Source: Sporomusa malonica
Lineage (GTDB): Bacteria > Bacillota > Negativicutes > Sporomusales > Sporomusaceae
DNA: 64,000 bases
Direction: 5' to 3'
Assembly: GCF_900176355.1 (NCBI RefSeq)
Contig: NZ_FWXI01000004.1
Span: forward strand, 248,001-312,000
This document shows positions 7,881 through 16,208 of the stretch, piece by piece. The notes below the pieces were generated by a model. It was not told the DNA's origin. It ran no database searches and saw only the letters and a program-made list of their open reading frames with translations. Both the position numbers and the translations under genes were made by a program. The first letter of the stretch is position 1. Every line of letters starts with the position of its first letter.

Positions 7881-8212
7881 TCTTATTATTTAACTATACT
7901 CCCAGAATTAATAAAAAGAAAGCGCCAATTATCGTAATGCAAGCCACGCCCAGTCATTAGATAGGCAATAGCACACATTGCCTATCTATCTCTCAGGTTA
8001 TCTCTGTAATTCTTGCCTTTCCTAGGAATTTCCGAAGACAACTCACTAAGTCTCCGCCCGATTCAATCTCAAGATTTTAAATGTGACACGGCTCGATATA
8101 CATGCTATCCATATAATACTTATTGACTGCCATTCCGTGCGCGGTTTTACATGGCAAGCCAGGCAAACCCCTGCAGCAACCTCCTCAGTGCTCAACTTCT
8201 GGTATTCAAGCT
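7881..8212. other. non-coding interval upstream of the riboswitch
   Basis: This stretch holds an 11-bp perfect hairpin (AGATAGGCAAT with its complement, about 7959-7988) that may terminate ilvA transcription, and AT-rich DNA that presumably carries the riboswitch promoter. A short open frame after the ilvA stop would encode a CLACH motif but has no start codon with an RBS, so it is not called a gene. Confidence 0.4.
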
Positions 8213-9457
8213 CTAATAAACTTTACTTATTTCCATCCCCTTCATTCTGAAGGCTGTTTCTATTTCCTGAACATGACTATGCCCATTTGTCTCCACAGTG
8301 ACCTCCAGCTGGGCCTGCTTAAACCGATCCAAGACCTTAGAATGATTATGGTCCAGCTTAATGACATTGGCATGCACATCTGCCAGAATTTGAGCAACAC
8401 GCAGCAGTTCGCCAGGTTTGTCTGGCAGAGTGACAGTAAAGCAGAACAGCCTGCCTCTGGCGACCAGCGCTCTGTTTATGATCGCCGAAATAGTGGATAT
8501 ATCAATATTACCGCCACTAAGCAGACATACTATGTTCTTGTCTTTTGACTGCAGCTTTTTGAGCCCAGCCAGTGACAGTACCCCTGCACCCTCAGCAACC
8601 ATTTTATGTTTTTCCATCAATAGTAATATTGCATCAATGATATCGAAATCAGAAACTGTGACTATATCATCCACAAACTGTTTGATAAATTCAAAGGTTA
8701 AGATACCTGGTTTTTTGACAGCAGCGCCATCTGCCATGGTGTCTACCTTTTCCAGCGTGCTGATCCGGTTCTTTTCCAGCGACTGTTTCATACAAGATGC
8801 GCCCTCAGGCTCCACCCCGATAATTCTTATACTTGTCTTTAGCATCTTTGCGGCAAACGCCAGTCCGCTGATTAAGCCGCCGCCCCCAACCGGAACCAAT
8901 ATTTCATCAACATCATTAAACTCCTTAAGAATTTCCAATGCCAATGTTCCCTGACCAACGATTACATCCAGATCATCAAAGGGATGAATGAACACATAAT
9001 CGTTTTCTTCTTCCATTTCTCTTGCCTTCTTATAGGCATCATCATAGGTGTCGCCATGCAAAACAACGTGAGCACCATAGTTTCTGGTGGCTTCAACCTT
9101 TATAATCGGTGTAGTGGCTGGCATGACCAAGGTGGACTTGGCACCAAGCAGCTTAGACGCATAGCCTATTCCCTGAGCATGATTACCGGCTGAAGAGGCA
9201 ACAACCCCTCTTCCCTTCTCCATCTCACTTAGCTTGCTAATCTTATAGTAGGCCCCGCGGATTTTAAATGCACCTGTTACTTGTAGGTTTTCCGGCTTGA
9301 TAAATACTTGATTTCCTGATTCATTACTGAAAACAGGGCTTGCAATCAGCTCTGTCTTGTGTAAAACAGGACGCAATTGCTGTTCAGCAAAATAAACATC
9401 CTCAAGCGATATTGATGAGTTCGGCAATTTAAAAATACTTTTGTTTAATTCAGACAT
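8213..9457 (-). CDS. ilvA: threonine ammonia-lyase with ACT domain
   Basis: This 414-residue protein converts L-threonine to 2-oxobutanoate and ammonia, the first committed step to isoleucine. The PLP lysine is in TGAFKIRGAYYK (about residues 61-72), and the glycine-rich phosphate loop is VPVGGGGLISG. Residues from about 335 form an ACT regulatory domain (LPDKPGELLRVAQILADVHA). The length fits the one-ACT, TdcB-like form rather than the 500-residue E. coli IlvA. A T-box leader with an isoleucine ATC specifier (9485-9745) implies biosynthetic control by charged tRNA-Ile, despite the catabolic-looking architecture. Confidence 0.94.
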   Translation of the reverse strand: MSELNKSIFKLPNSSISLEDVYFAEQQLRPVLHKTELIASPVFSNESGNQVFIKPENLQVTGAFKIRGAYYKISKLSEMEKGRGVVASSAGNHAQGIGYASKLLGAKSTLVMPATTPIIKVEATRNYGAHVVLHGDTYDDAYKKAREMEEENDYVFIHPFDDLDVIVGQGTLALEILKEFNDVDEILVPVGGGGLISGLAFAAKMLKTSIRIIGVEPEGASCMKQSLEKNRISTLEKVDTMADGAAVKKPGILTFEFIKQFVDDIVTVSDFDIIDAILLLMEKHKMVAEGAGVLSLAGLKKLQSKDKNIVCLLSGGNIDISTISAIINRALVARGRLFCFTVTLPDKPGELLRVAQILADVHANVIKLDHNHSKVLDRFKQAQLEVTVETNGHSHVQEIETAFRMKGMEISKVY

Positions 9458-9484
9458 AAGATCCTCCCTAAAATGAAAATAAAA

Positions 9485-9745
9485 ACTCGTCCTTGATTTC
9501 TAATCAAGGACGAGTAAAATACCCGCGATACCACCTTATTTGCATAGCAATGCCACTCTTCGGTTCAATCAAACCTAAGCCGATTAACGCGGCTAATCCG
9601 GCATCTCTTACTCAAATTTCAGAAATGCAGTTCTGGAGTGATTTTCCTCCAAATGCTTGTTATCGGCTTTCACCAAATGCCGACTCTCTGCAAACGTACA
9701 CTCAGACTACTATCTCCATCATTACCATTATTGTTATGCTTTGTA
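9485..9745 (-). ncRNA. T-box leader of ilvA, isoleucine (ATC) specifier
   Basis: The T-box consensus AGGTGGTATCGCGGG lies at 9522-9536 and is followed by a perfect 14-bp terminator stem (9485-9515) with a T run. Upstream, the lower stem I strands TCTGAG and CTC(C)AGA bracket a specifier loop reading GAAA-ATC-A, the same pattern as known T-boxes (GAAA-codon-A). ATC selects tRNA-Ile, which fits ilvA. Uncharged tRNA-Ile would permit antitermination. Confidence 0.9.
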
Positions 9746-9748
9746 TAC

Positions 9749-9778
9749 ATTGTACCATTGTTTTCTCGGAGATGTCAA
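9749..9778 (-). promoter_or_regulatory. promoter of the ilvA T-box transcript
   Basis: On the minus strand TTGACA (9773-9778) and TACAAT (9749-9754) are separated by 18 bp. The predicted start is a few bases before stem I of the T-box. Confidence 0.75.
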
Positions 9779-9911
9779 TTGTTTGTATTTTTATCATTCA
9801 GGTTGTCATATGACTTAATTAACGCGTCAAATAACTTGTTTTTTGTTCATTTTACCATTCAACTGACTCACCAGACCTATCCTCTTGAGTCACCCACTGA
9901 TTCACATACAG

Positions 9912-10823
9912 CTACAAAACTCTTTCACCTAATAACGACCCGATAAGGGCCACCGCAACTCTAGCCGTCTGATTCCTTTTATCAAGCACGGTGTTGACTT
10001 CCACAAATTCTGCACTTGTAACAATATTGGCGGTTGAGATAAGTTCCATGGCTAGATGACTTTCACGATATGTCAGTCCACCAAAGACAGGGGTTCCAAC
10101 CCCAGGCGCATGTAAAGGGTCCATGACATCCATATCAAAACTGACGTGAACGCCATCTGTACCATCTGATACAAGAGCGATAGCCTCTTCCATGACCTTG
10201 GCCATGCCCATGATGTCAATCTCATGCATGGTGTATACGGTAACCCCTAGTTCTTTCAGGAGCACCTTTTCCCCAGGATCCAAATCCCTGATACCAATCA
10301 TAACAAAATTTGCCGGGTCAAGTTTTACACCCCGCCCTCCGACTCCTGTCAGCCGTTCGTGGCCAATCCCAAAGCTTACCGCTACCGGCATGCCATGAAT
10401 ATTACCTGTGGGCGAGGTTTCAGCCGTATTAATGTCGCCATGTGCATCAAACCAGAGCACTCCCAGCTTCTTTTTATGCTGCAATACACCAGACATGGTT
10501 CCGATAGCGATGCTGTGATCTCCTCCCAGAATCAGAGGAAAACATCCTTTGCCAATTTCTTCTGCTACCATATGGCATAGCTCAGTGTTAACCCTTTCAA
10601 TCTCATCCAAATATTTCAGTTTCGTTCCATCCACATAGCAGGAATCCGGCCTGGTAGGCAAAATATCGCCCCTATCGTCCACCTCGTAACCAAGTTCCTG
10701 TAGTTTTTCCCGCACCTTGGCATAGCGAATAGCGCTCGGCCCCATATCGACTCCCCGGCGATCGGCTCCGAGATCCAGTGGCACACCGATAATAGAGACG
10801 CGATTATTGATCATCGAATTCAT
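9912..10823 (-). CDS. rocF: arginase
   Basis: This is a Mn2+-dependent ureohydrolase of about 303 residues. Metal ligands are visible as GGDHS, DAHGDINT and SFDMDVMDP, and the DINT form with APGVGTPV favours arginase (arginine to ornithine and urea) over agmatinase. The frame opens at 10841, but the ATG at 10823 has AAAGGGG nine bases upstream and is preferred. The gene stands alone, with a candidate promoter at 10867-10896. Ornithine could feed the polyamine genes at 49-52 kb, though nothing links them physically. Confidence 0.92.
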   Translation of the reverse strand: MNSMINNRVSIIGVPLDLGADRRGVDMGPSAIRYAKVREKLQELGYEVDDRGDILPTRPDSCYVDGTKLKYLDEIERVNTELCHMVAEEIGKGCFPLILGGDHSIAIGTMSGVLQHKKKLGVLWFDAHGDINTAETSPTGNIHGMPVAVSFGIGHERLTGVGGRGVKLDPANFVMIGIRDLDPGEKVLLKELGVTVYTMHEIDIMGMAKVMEEAIALVSDGTDGVHVSFDMDVMDPLHAPGVGTPVFGGLTYRESHLAMELISTANIVTSAEFVEVNTVLDKRNQTARVAVALIGSLLGERVL

Positions 10824-10866
10824 AGGGGGAGCCCCTTTCATTTATGATTTAATGTATTTGCTCAAA

Positions 10867-10896
10867 ATAATACCATACCACACATTCCAGAGACAA
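10867..10896 (-). promoter_or_regulatory. candidate promoter of the arginase gene
   Basis: TTGTCT (10891-10896) and TATTAT (10867-10872) are 18 bp apart on the minus strand, about 45 bp upstream of the preferred start. Confidence 0.45.
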
Positions 10897-11049
10897 GACT
10901 AAAATGCTTGGCGCATTTAGTTATTTATCAGCAATAGCGTGTGCCATAATCATTATGCTCTTTATTGCAAAGTTACATGACATTTACTTTTGAATATGTA
11001 GTTTTCCTTCTCTGCCATATATAAATAAAAGTAGGTTCCCAGGCTGGGG

Positions 11050-11142
11050 ATAAAGAAAACACGGCTTGCGCCGAGCCTTAGCGAAAGCGGAAGCCGATGT
11101 TGCCCTTATCCAGACGGAAAGTTATACTTTCTAACAGGACAA
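11050..11142 (+). repeat. dispersed repeat A, copy 1
   Basis: This 93-bp element starts ATAAAGAAAACACGGCTTGC and ends GAAAGTTATACTTTCTAACA followed by GGACAA. It holds a GGCT..AGCC stem, an AGCGAAAGCG tetraloop-like hairpin and a GAAAG-ttata-CTTTC hairpin. Further copies are at 13747-13838 (inverted), 35275-35386 and 60731-60822. No ORF is conserved in it. Confidence 0.85.
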
Positions 11143-11146
11143 GAAA

Positions 11147-11180
11147 ATCCGGCAATACCTTATGTAAGGTATCGCCGGAT
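11147..11180 (-). terminator. terminator of the fructose PTS operon
   Basis: The arms ATCCGGC-ATACCTTA and their complement form a long stem followed on the minus strand by TTTTCTTG. It lies 32 bp after the ptsI stop and directly abuts repeat A copy 1. Confidence 0.85.
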
Positions 11181-11212
11181 CACATTACCAGAAATAGCCA
11201 ATTATCATTGAA

Positions 11213-12949
11213 TCAAATTCCGTTTTCACTGCAAAAAGATTCCATCTTCAAACGAATGTCTTGGGCAGTATTCATTTGCAAGACATCTTCCAGCAACCTT
11301 CTGCACTTTTCCAATTCAATCTGGTTAATTGTATGTTTAACTTTTCTAATCGCTGTCGCCGACATACTTAATTCATCTAATCCCAAGGCCAACAGCAAGG
11401 GCACTGCCTTAGGATCCCCGGCCATACCGCCGCACATCCCTACGAATTTCCCTTCAGCATGAGCAGCAGTCACAACATTTTGGAGAAGACTGATGATGGC
11501 TGGATTAAAATGGTCGTATAAATAATCAATTTTCTCATTCATTCGATCAACGGCCAACGTGTATTGAACAAGATCATTCGTACCTATACTAAAGAAATCG
11601 ACCTCTATAGCAAATTGCTTTGCCAAAATGGCAACAGACGGTACCTCTACCATAATACCTACTTCGATTCCCTCATCAAAAGAATTTCCTTCCGCTCTAA
11701 GCTGTTCTTTGACTTCTTCTACTATGCCTTTGGCAATTCTCCATTCCTCAAGACAAGATATCATTGGGAACATTACTTTTACCTTACCATAGGCGCTAGC
11801 CCGCAAAATTGCCCGTAATTGTGTTACAAAAAGTGGCTTCTGATCAAGACAAAGCCGTATGGCTCTATACCCCAAAAACGGGTTCATTTCTTTAGGGATC
11901 TTCAAATAAGAAAGTTCTTTGTCACCACCAATGTCTAAAGTACGAATGATTACCGGCTTATCACCCATAACCTCGACAATATCCCGGTACACTTTGAATT
12001 GCCTTGCTTCGTCCGGCAAGCTGTCTTCTGACATATATATAAGCTCGGTTCTTAGCAAGCCTATGCCTTCGGCTCCTTGTTCCACAGCATATAGAGCATC
12101 TGTTGCCGTACCAATATTAGCCCCAATCTCAACTCGATATCCGTCCTTGGTAACAGCTTCCTTGGATGCATAGGCCTCTAACGCACTTTCGTCGTTAACT
12201 TCTTTAGCCATTTTCTCCGAATAAATACGAATCGTATCTTCCTCAGGATTAACAATACAAATACCACTCGTACCGTCAACGATAATGGTTTCACCGTCTT
12301 GAATTTGATCAAGCCCCACACCAATTCCAATAACAGCAGGAATGCCCAAAGTCTTGGAAAAGATGGCCGTGTGTGAAGTTTTACCGCCTTTTTGCGTAAC
12401 AAAAGCGTGTATATACTTTTTATTAAGCTGTACGGTATCGGTAGGTGCAAGATCTTCTGCAATCAGGATAACCGCTTCACGAATATCTCCCAGGTTTATG
12501 CCTTTGGCACCAGTTAAAGCTGCCAACAACCGGTTGCCAACGTCTCTTACGTCAGCAGCCCGTTCCCGCATATATTCATTTGGCATATTTTCAAAAATTG
12601 ACATTACTTTTTTCACAATTTGATCAGCTGCTTTTTCGGCTGAAAACATTTTTTTACTAATTAGTTTTTCCATTTCAGGGCAAAAACTAGGATCTAGCAA
12701 AAAGCTTTTCTGAGCCTGGATAACACCTGCTTTTTCAGCACCAACCGTCTGCTGTGCCTGCTCAATAAGTTGATTAATTTCTTGAACGCATATTGCTTTC
12801 GCATCTGCTAGCCGTTTTATTTCTCTGGCAACATCCTCTACCGAAACATTCCCAAATTGCTGATTATGAAAACTATGATCATATCGGATTACTTTCCCAA
12901 TCCGAATTCCTTCTGAGACCCCAATGCCAGATAATCTGATTTCAGCCAT
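11213..12949 (-). CDS. ptsI: PTS enzyme I (phosphoenolpyruvate-protein phosphotransferase)
   Basis: This 578-residue cytosolic enzyme transfers phosphate from PEP to HPr. The swivelling domain has the active histidine in GGKTSHTAIFSK (about residue 190), and the PEP-binding TIM barrel contains IIRTLDIGGDKELSYL and the FFSIGTNDLVQYTLA signature with a catalytic cysteine in VGMCGGMAGD. Length is standard. It is last in a six-gene fructose PTS operon, 20 bp after HPr. AAAGGTG precedes the ATG. Confidence 0.97.
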   Translation of the reverse strand: MAEIRLSGIGVSEGIRIGKVIRYDHSFHNQQFGNVSVEDVAREIKRLADAKAICVQEINQLIEQAQQTVGAEKAGVIQAQKSFLLDPSFCPEMEKLISKKMFSAEKAADQIVKKVMSIFENMPNEYMRERAADVRDVGNRLLAALTGAKGINLGDIREAVILIAEDLAPTDTVQLNKKYIHAFVTQKGGKTSHTAIFSKTLGIPAVIGIGVGLDQIQDGETIIVDGTSGICIVNPEEDTIRIYSEKMAKEVNDESALEAYASKEAVTKDGYRVEIGANIGTATDALYAVEQGAEGIGLLRTELIYMSEDSLPDEARQFKVYRDIVEVMGDKPVIIRTLDIGGDKELSYLKIPKEMNPFLGYRAIRLCLDQKPLFVTQLRAILRASAYGKVKVMFPMISCLEEWRIAKGIVEEVKEQLRAEGNSFDEGIEVGIMVEVPSVAILAKQFAIEVDFFSIGTNDLVQYTLAVDRMNEKIDYLYDHFNPAIISLLQNVVTAAHAEGKFVGMCGGMAGDPKAVPLLLALGLDELSMSATAIRKVKHTINQIELEKCRRLLEDVLQMNTAQDIRLKMESFCSENGI

Positions 12950-12969
12950 AGATTTTCACCTTTCAAAAA

Positions 12970-13239
12970 TTATTCCTCGCCAAATTTACTGTTAACCAGA
13001 TCAAGCAACGCATTTGCCGCCATTTCCTCATCTTCACCGTTGGTCTCAATTATAATTTTTGACCCATATTCAAAGCCCATAGTCATTAACCCCAAAATAC
13101 TTTTGCCATCGGTCTCCATGCCATCTTCATTTCTAACCGCAACGTTGGCTTTAAATTCGATCGCCTTTTCCATAAATAATTGAGCTGGGCGAATATGAAA
13201 ACCAGTCTTATTTTGCAGAATTCCTTCCAAAATCATCAT
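12970..13239 (-). CDS. ptsH: phosphocarrier protein HPr
   Basis: This 89-residue HPr has the phosphorylatable histidine in NKTGFHIRPAQLF and the regulatory serine in DGKSILGLM (Ser46 region), so both enzyme I and HPr kinase could act on it. The frame opens at 13272, but the ATG at 13239 has GGAGG six bases upstream and matches HPr length. Its 5' end lies just outside the 3' end of the EIIA gene. Being encoded inside the fructose operon, it may be a dedicated FPr-like carrier or the cell's main HPr. Confidence 0.95.
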   Translation of the reverse strand: MMILEGILQNKTGFHIRPAQLFMEKAIEFKANVAVRNEDGMETDGKSILGLMTMGFEYGSKIIIETNGEDEEMAANALLDLVNSKFGEE

Positions 13240-13249
13240 ACTGCGCCTC

Positions 13250-13702
13250 CTATAAGGATTGCAGAACTTCATAAAGTTCTGCCGATGAATTTATCATCAA
13301 TAACTTTTTCCGAAAATCCTCATGGATTAGTTTCCTGGATAAAGCAATCAATATTTTCATATGCTCGTTGCCGGCATCTTTTTCCGGCACACCAATGAGG
13401 AATACAATTTGCACTGGATTTCCATCTAAGGAATTCCACTCAACAGGCTGTGCCAATCGAGCAAATGCCAAACCGGCAGAAGCAACACCACTGGATTTAC
13501 CGTGAGGAATTGCCACTCCAAAACCAATACCTGTTGACCCTTTTTGCTCTCGTTCATTTACTGTAGCCAAGTAGGCATCCTTATCGCTCACGAAGCCAGC
13601 CTTTTCCATGCCATCAATCATTACCCTCAAGCATTCATCCCGGCTTGACGCATCTAGCTCCAAAAAAACAGTTTCATCTTTAAGAATGTTTAAAATCTCC
13701 AC
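13250..13702 (-). CDS. PTS fructose-type EIIA component
   Basis: This is a 150-residue EIIA of the mannitol/fructose family. The active histidine is in GFGVAIPHGKS near residue 68. It accepts phosphate from HPr and passes it to the EIIB domain of the neighbouring transporter. The start is GTG with AGGAGG nine bases upstream. It follows EIIBC across a 148-bp gap that holds repeat A copy 2. In some bacteria this domain is fused to HPr (FruB); here the two are separate adjacent genes. Confidence 0.94.
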   Translation of the reverse strand: MEILNILKDETVFLELDASSRDECLRVMIDGMEKAGFVSDKDAYLATVNEREQKGSTGIGFGVAIPHGKSSGVASAGLAFARLAQPVEWNSLDGNPVQIVFLIGVPEKDAGNEHMKILIALSRKLIHEDFRKKLLMINSSAELYEVLQSL

Positions 13703-13746
13703 AACATTACACCTCCTGCTATTTGAAAATCACTTCTTGCGTTGTT

Positions 13747-13838
13747 CTCCTGTTAGAAAGTATAACTTTCCGCCTGGATAAGGGTAACATCGGCTTCCGC
13801 TTTCGCCAAAGGCTCAGCGCAAGCCGTGTTTTCTTTAT
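13747..13838 (-). repeat. dispersed repeat A, copy 2 (inverted)
   Basis: This is the reverse-complement copy of the element at 11050-11142, running from CCGTGTTTTCTTTAT at its right end to TCCTGTTAGAAAGTATAACT at its left. It sits inside the fructose operon between EIIBC and EIIA with no adjacent terminator, and so would be transcribed. Confidence 0.85.
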
Positions 13839-13850
13839 ATTTATTCACCT

Positions 13851-15224
13851 TTAAGCAGATATTTTATTCTTTTTTACTACACTGATTAGTAATGCCGTCA
13901 CTACTGTTCCAGCCAGTATAGAAAGTACATACATGGCCAAATTGCCCACCGCATTTGGAATCAGGAGTACAAAAATTCCGCCGTGTGGCGCTCTCAACGT
14001 AGCCCCTAACGCCATTGATAATGCACCGGCAACTGCAGAGCCGACCATGATCGAAGGAATGATACGGAAAGGATCGGAGGCAGCAAACGGAATGGCCCCT
14101 TCTGTAATAAAAGAAATGCCAAGAACTCCCGCTGCCTTGCCAGCCTCTCTTTCTTCAACGGAAAACTTTTTCGGTGCAAGCACAGTAGCCAACCACAAGC
14201 CGAGGGGAGGTGTCATTCCTGCAGCCATAACAGCAGCGATAGGTCCATATAGACCACTTCCAAGCAGCCCGACCGCAAATGTATAAGCAGCTTTGTTTAC
14301 CGGCCCCCCCATATCAAAGGCCATCATTGCCCCTAAAAGCAAGCCCAGCAAACTTGCATTCCCGGTACCAAGATTGGTAAGCCAACCACTAAGTCCGTCC
14401 ATAATGGCTTTTACCGGGCTGCCAATCACATAAATCATTAGTAAGCCAACAATCGCACTGCCAAAGAAGGGTATAATCAATATTGGTACCAAGCCGGCAA
14501 AATTTTTCGGCAGCTTAATATTATCTTTCATCCATTTTACAACATAACCTGCCAAGAATCCGGCAATAATCCCCCCCAGAAAGCCTGCTCCAATCTTAGA
14601 TGCCAGCATCCCACCAACGAGTCCTGGAGCAAGACCGGGCTTTTCTGCAATCGAAAACGCAATAAAGCCAGCAAGGATCGGAACCATCAGGGCAAACGCC
14701 GCGCCGCCGCCGATATCCATCAGTGCCGCCGCCAATGTTCCCTGCTGTTTGAAGGCTTCGATGCCAAATATGAATGAAACAGCAATCAGCAAGCCACCAG
14801 CAACAACGATGGGCAGCATATATGACACACCAGTCATCAGGTGTTTATATGGTCCCGTTATTTGAGCTTTTCTTTCTTCTTTGCGTTGTGCTTCCTGGTG
14901 AATAAAATCAGGGGTAGAAGGCTTCATGTTTAAGGCTTCGTCAATAACACCCTTGGGGTCTTTAATGGCTTGCCCAATAGCAACTTTTACAACTGGCTTA
15001 CCCGCAAAACGGGATTCTTCCACATCTGTAGCCGCAGCAATAATAATTACATGGGCTTCAGAAATGTCTCCTGCAGTTAATTCATTTTCAATTCCCACTG
15101 CACCTCGGGTTTCAATCTTAATCTCAACGTTTTTTTCTTTGGCCGCTTGCAACAAAGCCTCAGCAGCCATGTACGTATGAGCAATACCTGTCGGACAAGC
15201 TGTAACCGCTAAAATCCTTTTCAT
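13851..15224 (-). CDS. fruA: PTS fructose-specific EIIBC permease
   Basis: This 457-residue inner-membrane protein imports fructose as fructose 1-phosphate. Residues 1-100 are EIIB, with the phosphocysteine in AVTACPTGIAHTYMAAEAL (Cys10). From about residue 120 the EIIC domain has multiple hydrophobic helices and the GGPVNKAAYTFA and FITEGAIPFAA motifs. AAAGGGGG precedes the ATG. fruK lies upstream with 33 bp between. Some relatives fuse EIIA to this protein; here EIIA is a separate gene. Confidence 0.96.
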   Translation of the reverse strand: MKRILAVTACPTGIAHTYMAAEALLQAAKEKNVEIKIETRGAVGIENELTAGDISEAHVIIIAAATDVEESRFAGKPVVKVAIGQAIKDPKGVIDEALNMKPSTPDFIHQEAQRKEERKAQITGPYKHLMTGVSYMLPIVVAGGLLIAVSFIFGIEAFKQQGTLAAALMDIGGGAAFALMVPILAGFIAFSIAEKPGLAPGLVGGMLASKIGAGFLGGIIAGFLAGYVVKWMKDNIKLPKNFAGLVPILIIPFFGSAIVGLLMIYVIGSPVKAIMDGLSGWLTNLGTGNASLLGLLLGAMMAFDMGGPVNKAAYTFAVGLLGSGLYGPIAAVMAAGMTPPLGLWLATVLAPKKFSVEEREAGKAAGVLGISFITEGAIPFAASDPFRIIPSIMVGSAVAGALSMALGATLRAPHGGIFVLLIPNAVGNLAMYVLSILAGTVVTALLISVVKKNKISA

Positions 15225-15257
15225 CTCAAATCCCCCTTTATTTTGTAATTGCTGAAG

Positions 15258-16196
15258 TTACATTCTTTCGACTTGCACATTATTCAAAAACTGTTTGACT
15301 TCTACCAAGGAACATACCTGTGTGCCCGGTTTTGAAGCCGTTACCGTTCCTGCGGCAGTAACCCACTGAGCTGTTTCTGCTAAGGAATGCCGACTTAACA
15401 GAGAATAGACCAACACTGCAACCATTGAATCCCCTGCCCCAACTGTACTTCGGGGTACTATAGAGCCAGCCCTTACTCGATATGTTGCCTTTTTGTCCAT
15501 TACAATGGCACCTTGAGCCCCCAGGGAAACAATGATAATCTCAACTCCTTTTGTCAAAATTTCTCGGGCAGCATGAATAATGTCCTGATCACCTGTCAAT
15601 GTATGACCTGCTAATTTTTCCAGTTCATGTATATTGGGCTTAATTGCAAAAGGCACTGCCTGTATCCCTTCAAAAAGAGCCTCATCATCTGCATCCAGTA
15701 TGGTTTTTACACCTTTACTTCTAGCGATTTCCGTTAATTCCCGATAAATACTACCCGCTACTTGAGGCGGTAAGCTCCCGCTTAAAACTAAATAGGACGC
15801 TTCATTCAGAAGTTCAGAAAGCTGATTCTTAAAAACATTCATTTCAGCTTTCCCTACTGCAAAACCGGCCTCATTGATTTCAGTTGTAATATTGGAACAG
15901 CTATCAACCACTTTCAAATTTGTTCGTGTTTCACCTGGTACAGTCAAAAAACTGGCATTTATTCCTTCTAGAGCCAGATATTGCAACAAGTTTTGCCCTT
16001 GAGAGCCAGCAATCAACCCTGCAGCATTAACATCTATGCCAAATTGGTTTAAAACTCTGGCAACATTAATCCCTTTGCCTCCCGGATCCATTCGCATACT
16101 TTGTACGCGATTCAATCCGCCAACGTCCAGCTTATCAACAACCACGGTCTTATCAATTGCAGGATTCAAGGTAACCGTAACTACATATGGTTTCAA
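15258..16196 (-). CDS. fruK: 1-phosphofructokinase
   Basis: This 312-residue PfkB-family kinase makes fructose 1,6-bisphosphate from fructose 1-phosphate. It has the N-terminal TLNPAIDKTV opening, DPGGKGINVARVL for the sugar site and the catalytic TVGAGDSMVA motif near residue 250. The start is TTG with GGAGG eight bases upstream. It is second in the fru operon, 12 bp after fruR. Confidence 0.96.
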   Translation of the reverse strand: MKPYVVTVTLNPAIDKTVVVDKLDVGGLNRVQSMRMDPGGKGINVARVLNQFGIDVNAAGLIAGSQGQNLLQYLALEGINASFLTVPGETRTNLKVVDSCSNITTEINEAGFAVGKAEMNVFKNQLSELLNEASYLVLSGSLPPQVAGSIYRELTEIARSKGVKTILDADDEALFEGIQAVPFAIKPNIHELEKLAGHTLTGDQDIIHAAREILTKGVEIIIVSLGAQGAIVMDKKATYRVRAGSIVPRSTVGAGDSMVAVLVYSLLSRHSLAETAQWVTAAGTVTASKPGTQVCSLVEVKQFLNNVQVERM

Positions 16197-16208
16197 ACTA
16201 ATCTCCTC

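Noticed and set aside
11050-11142. Repeat A as a CRISPR repeat
   Set aside because: Copies are 92-112 bp, isolated and kilobases apart, with no regular spacers and no cas genes.
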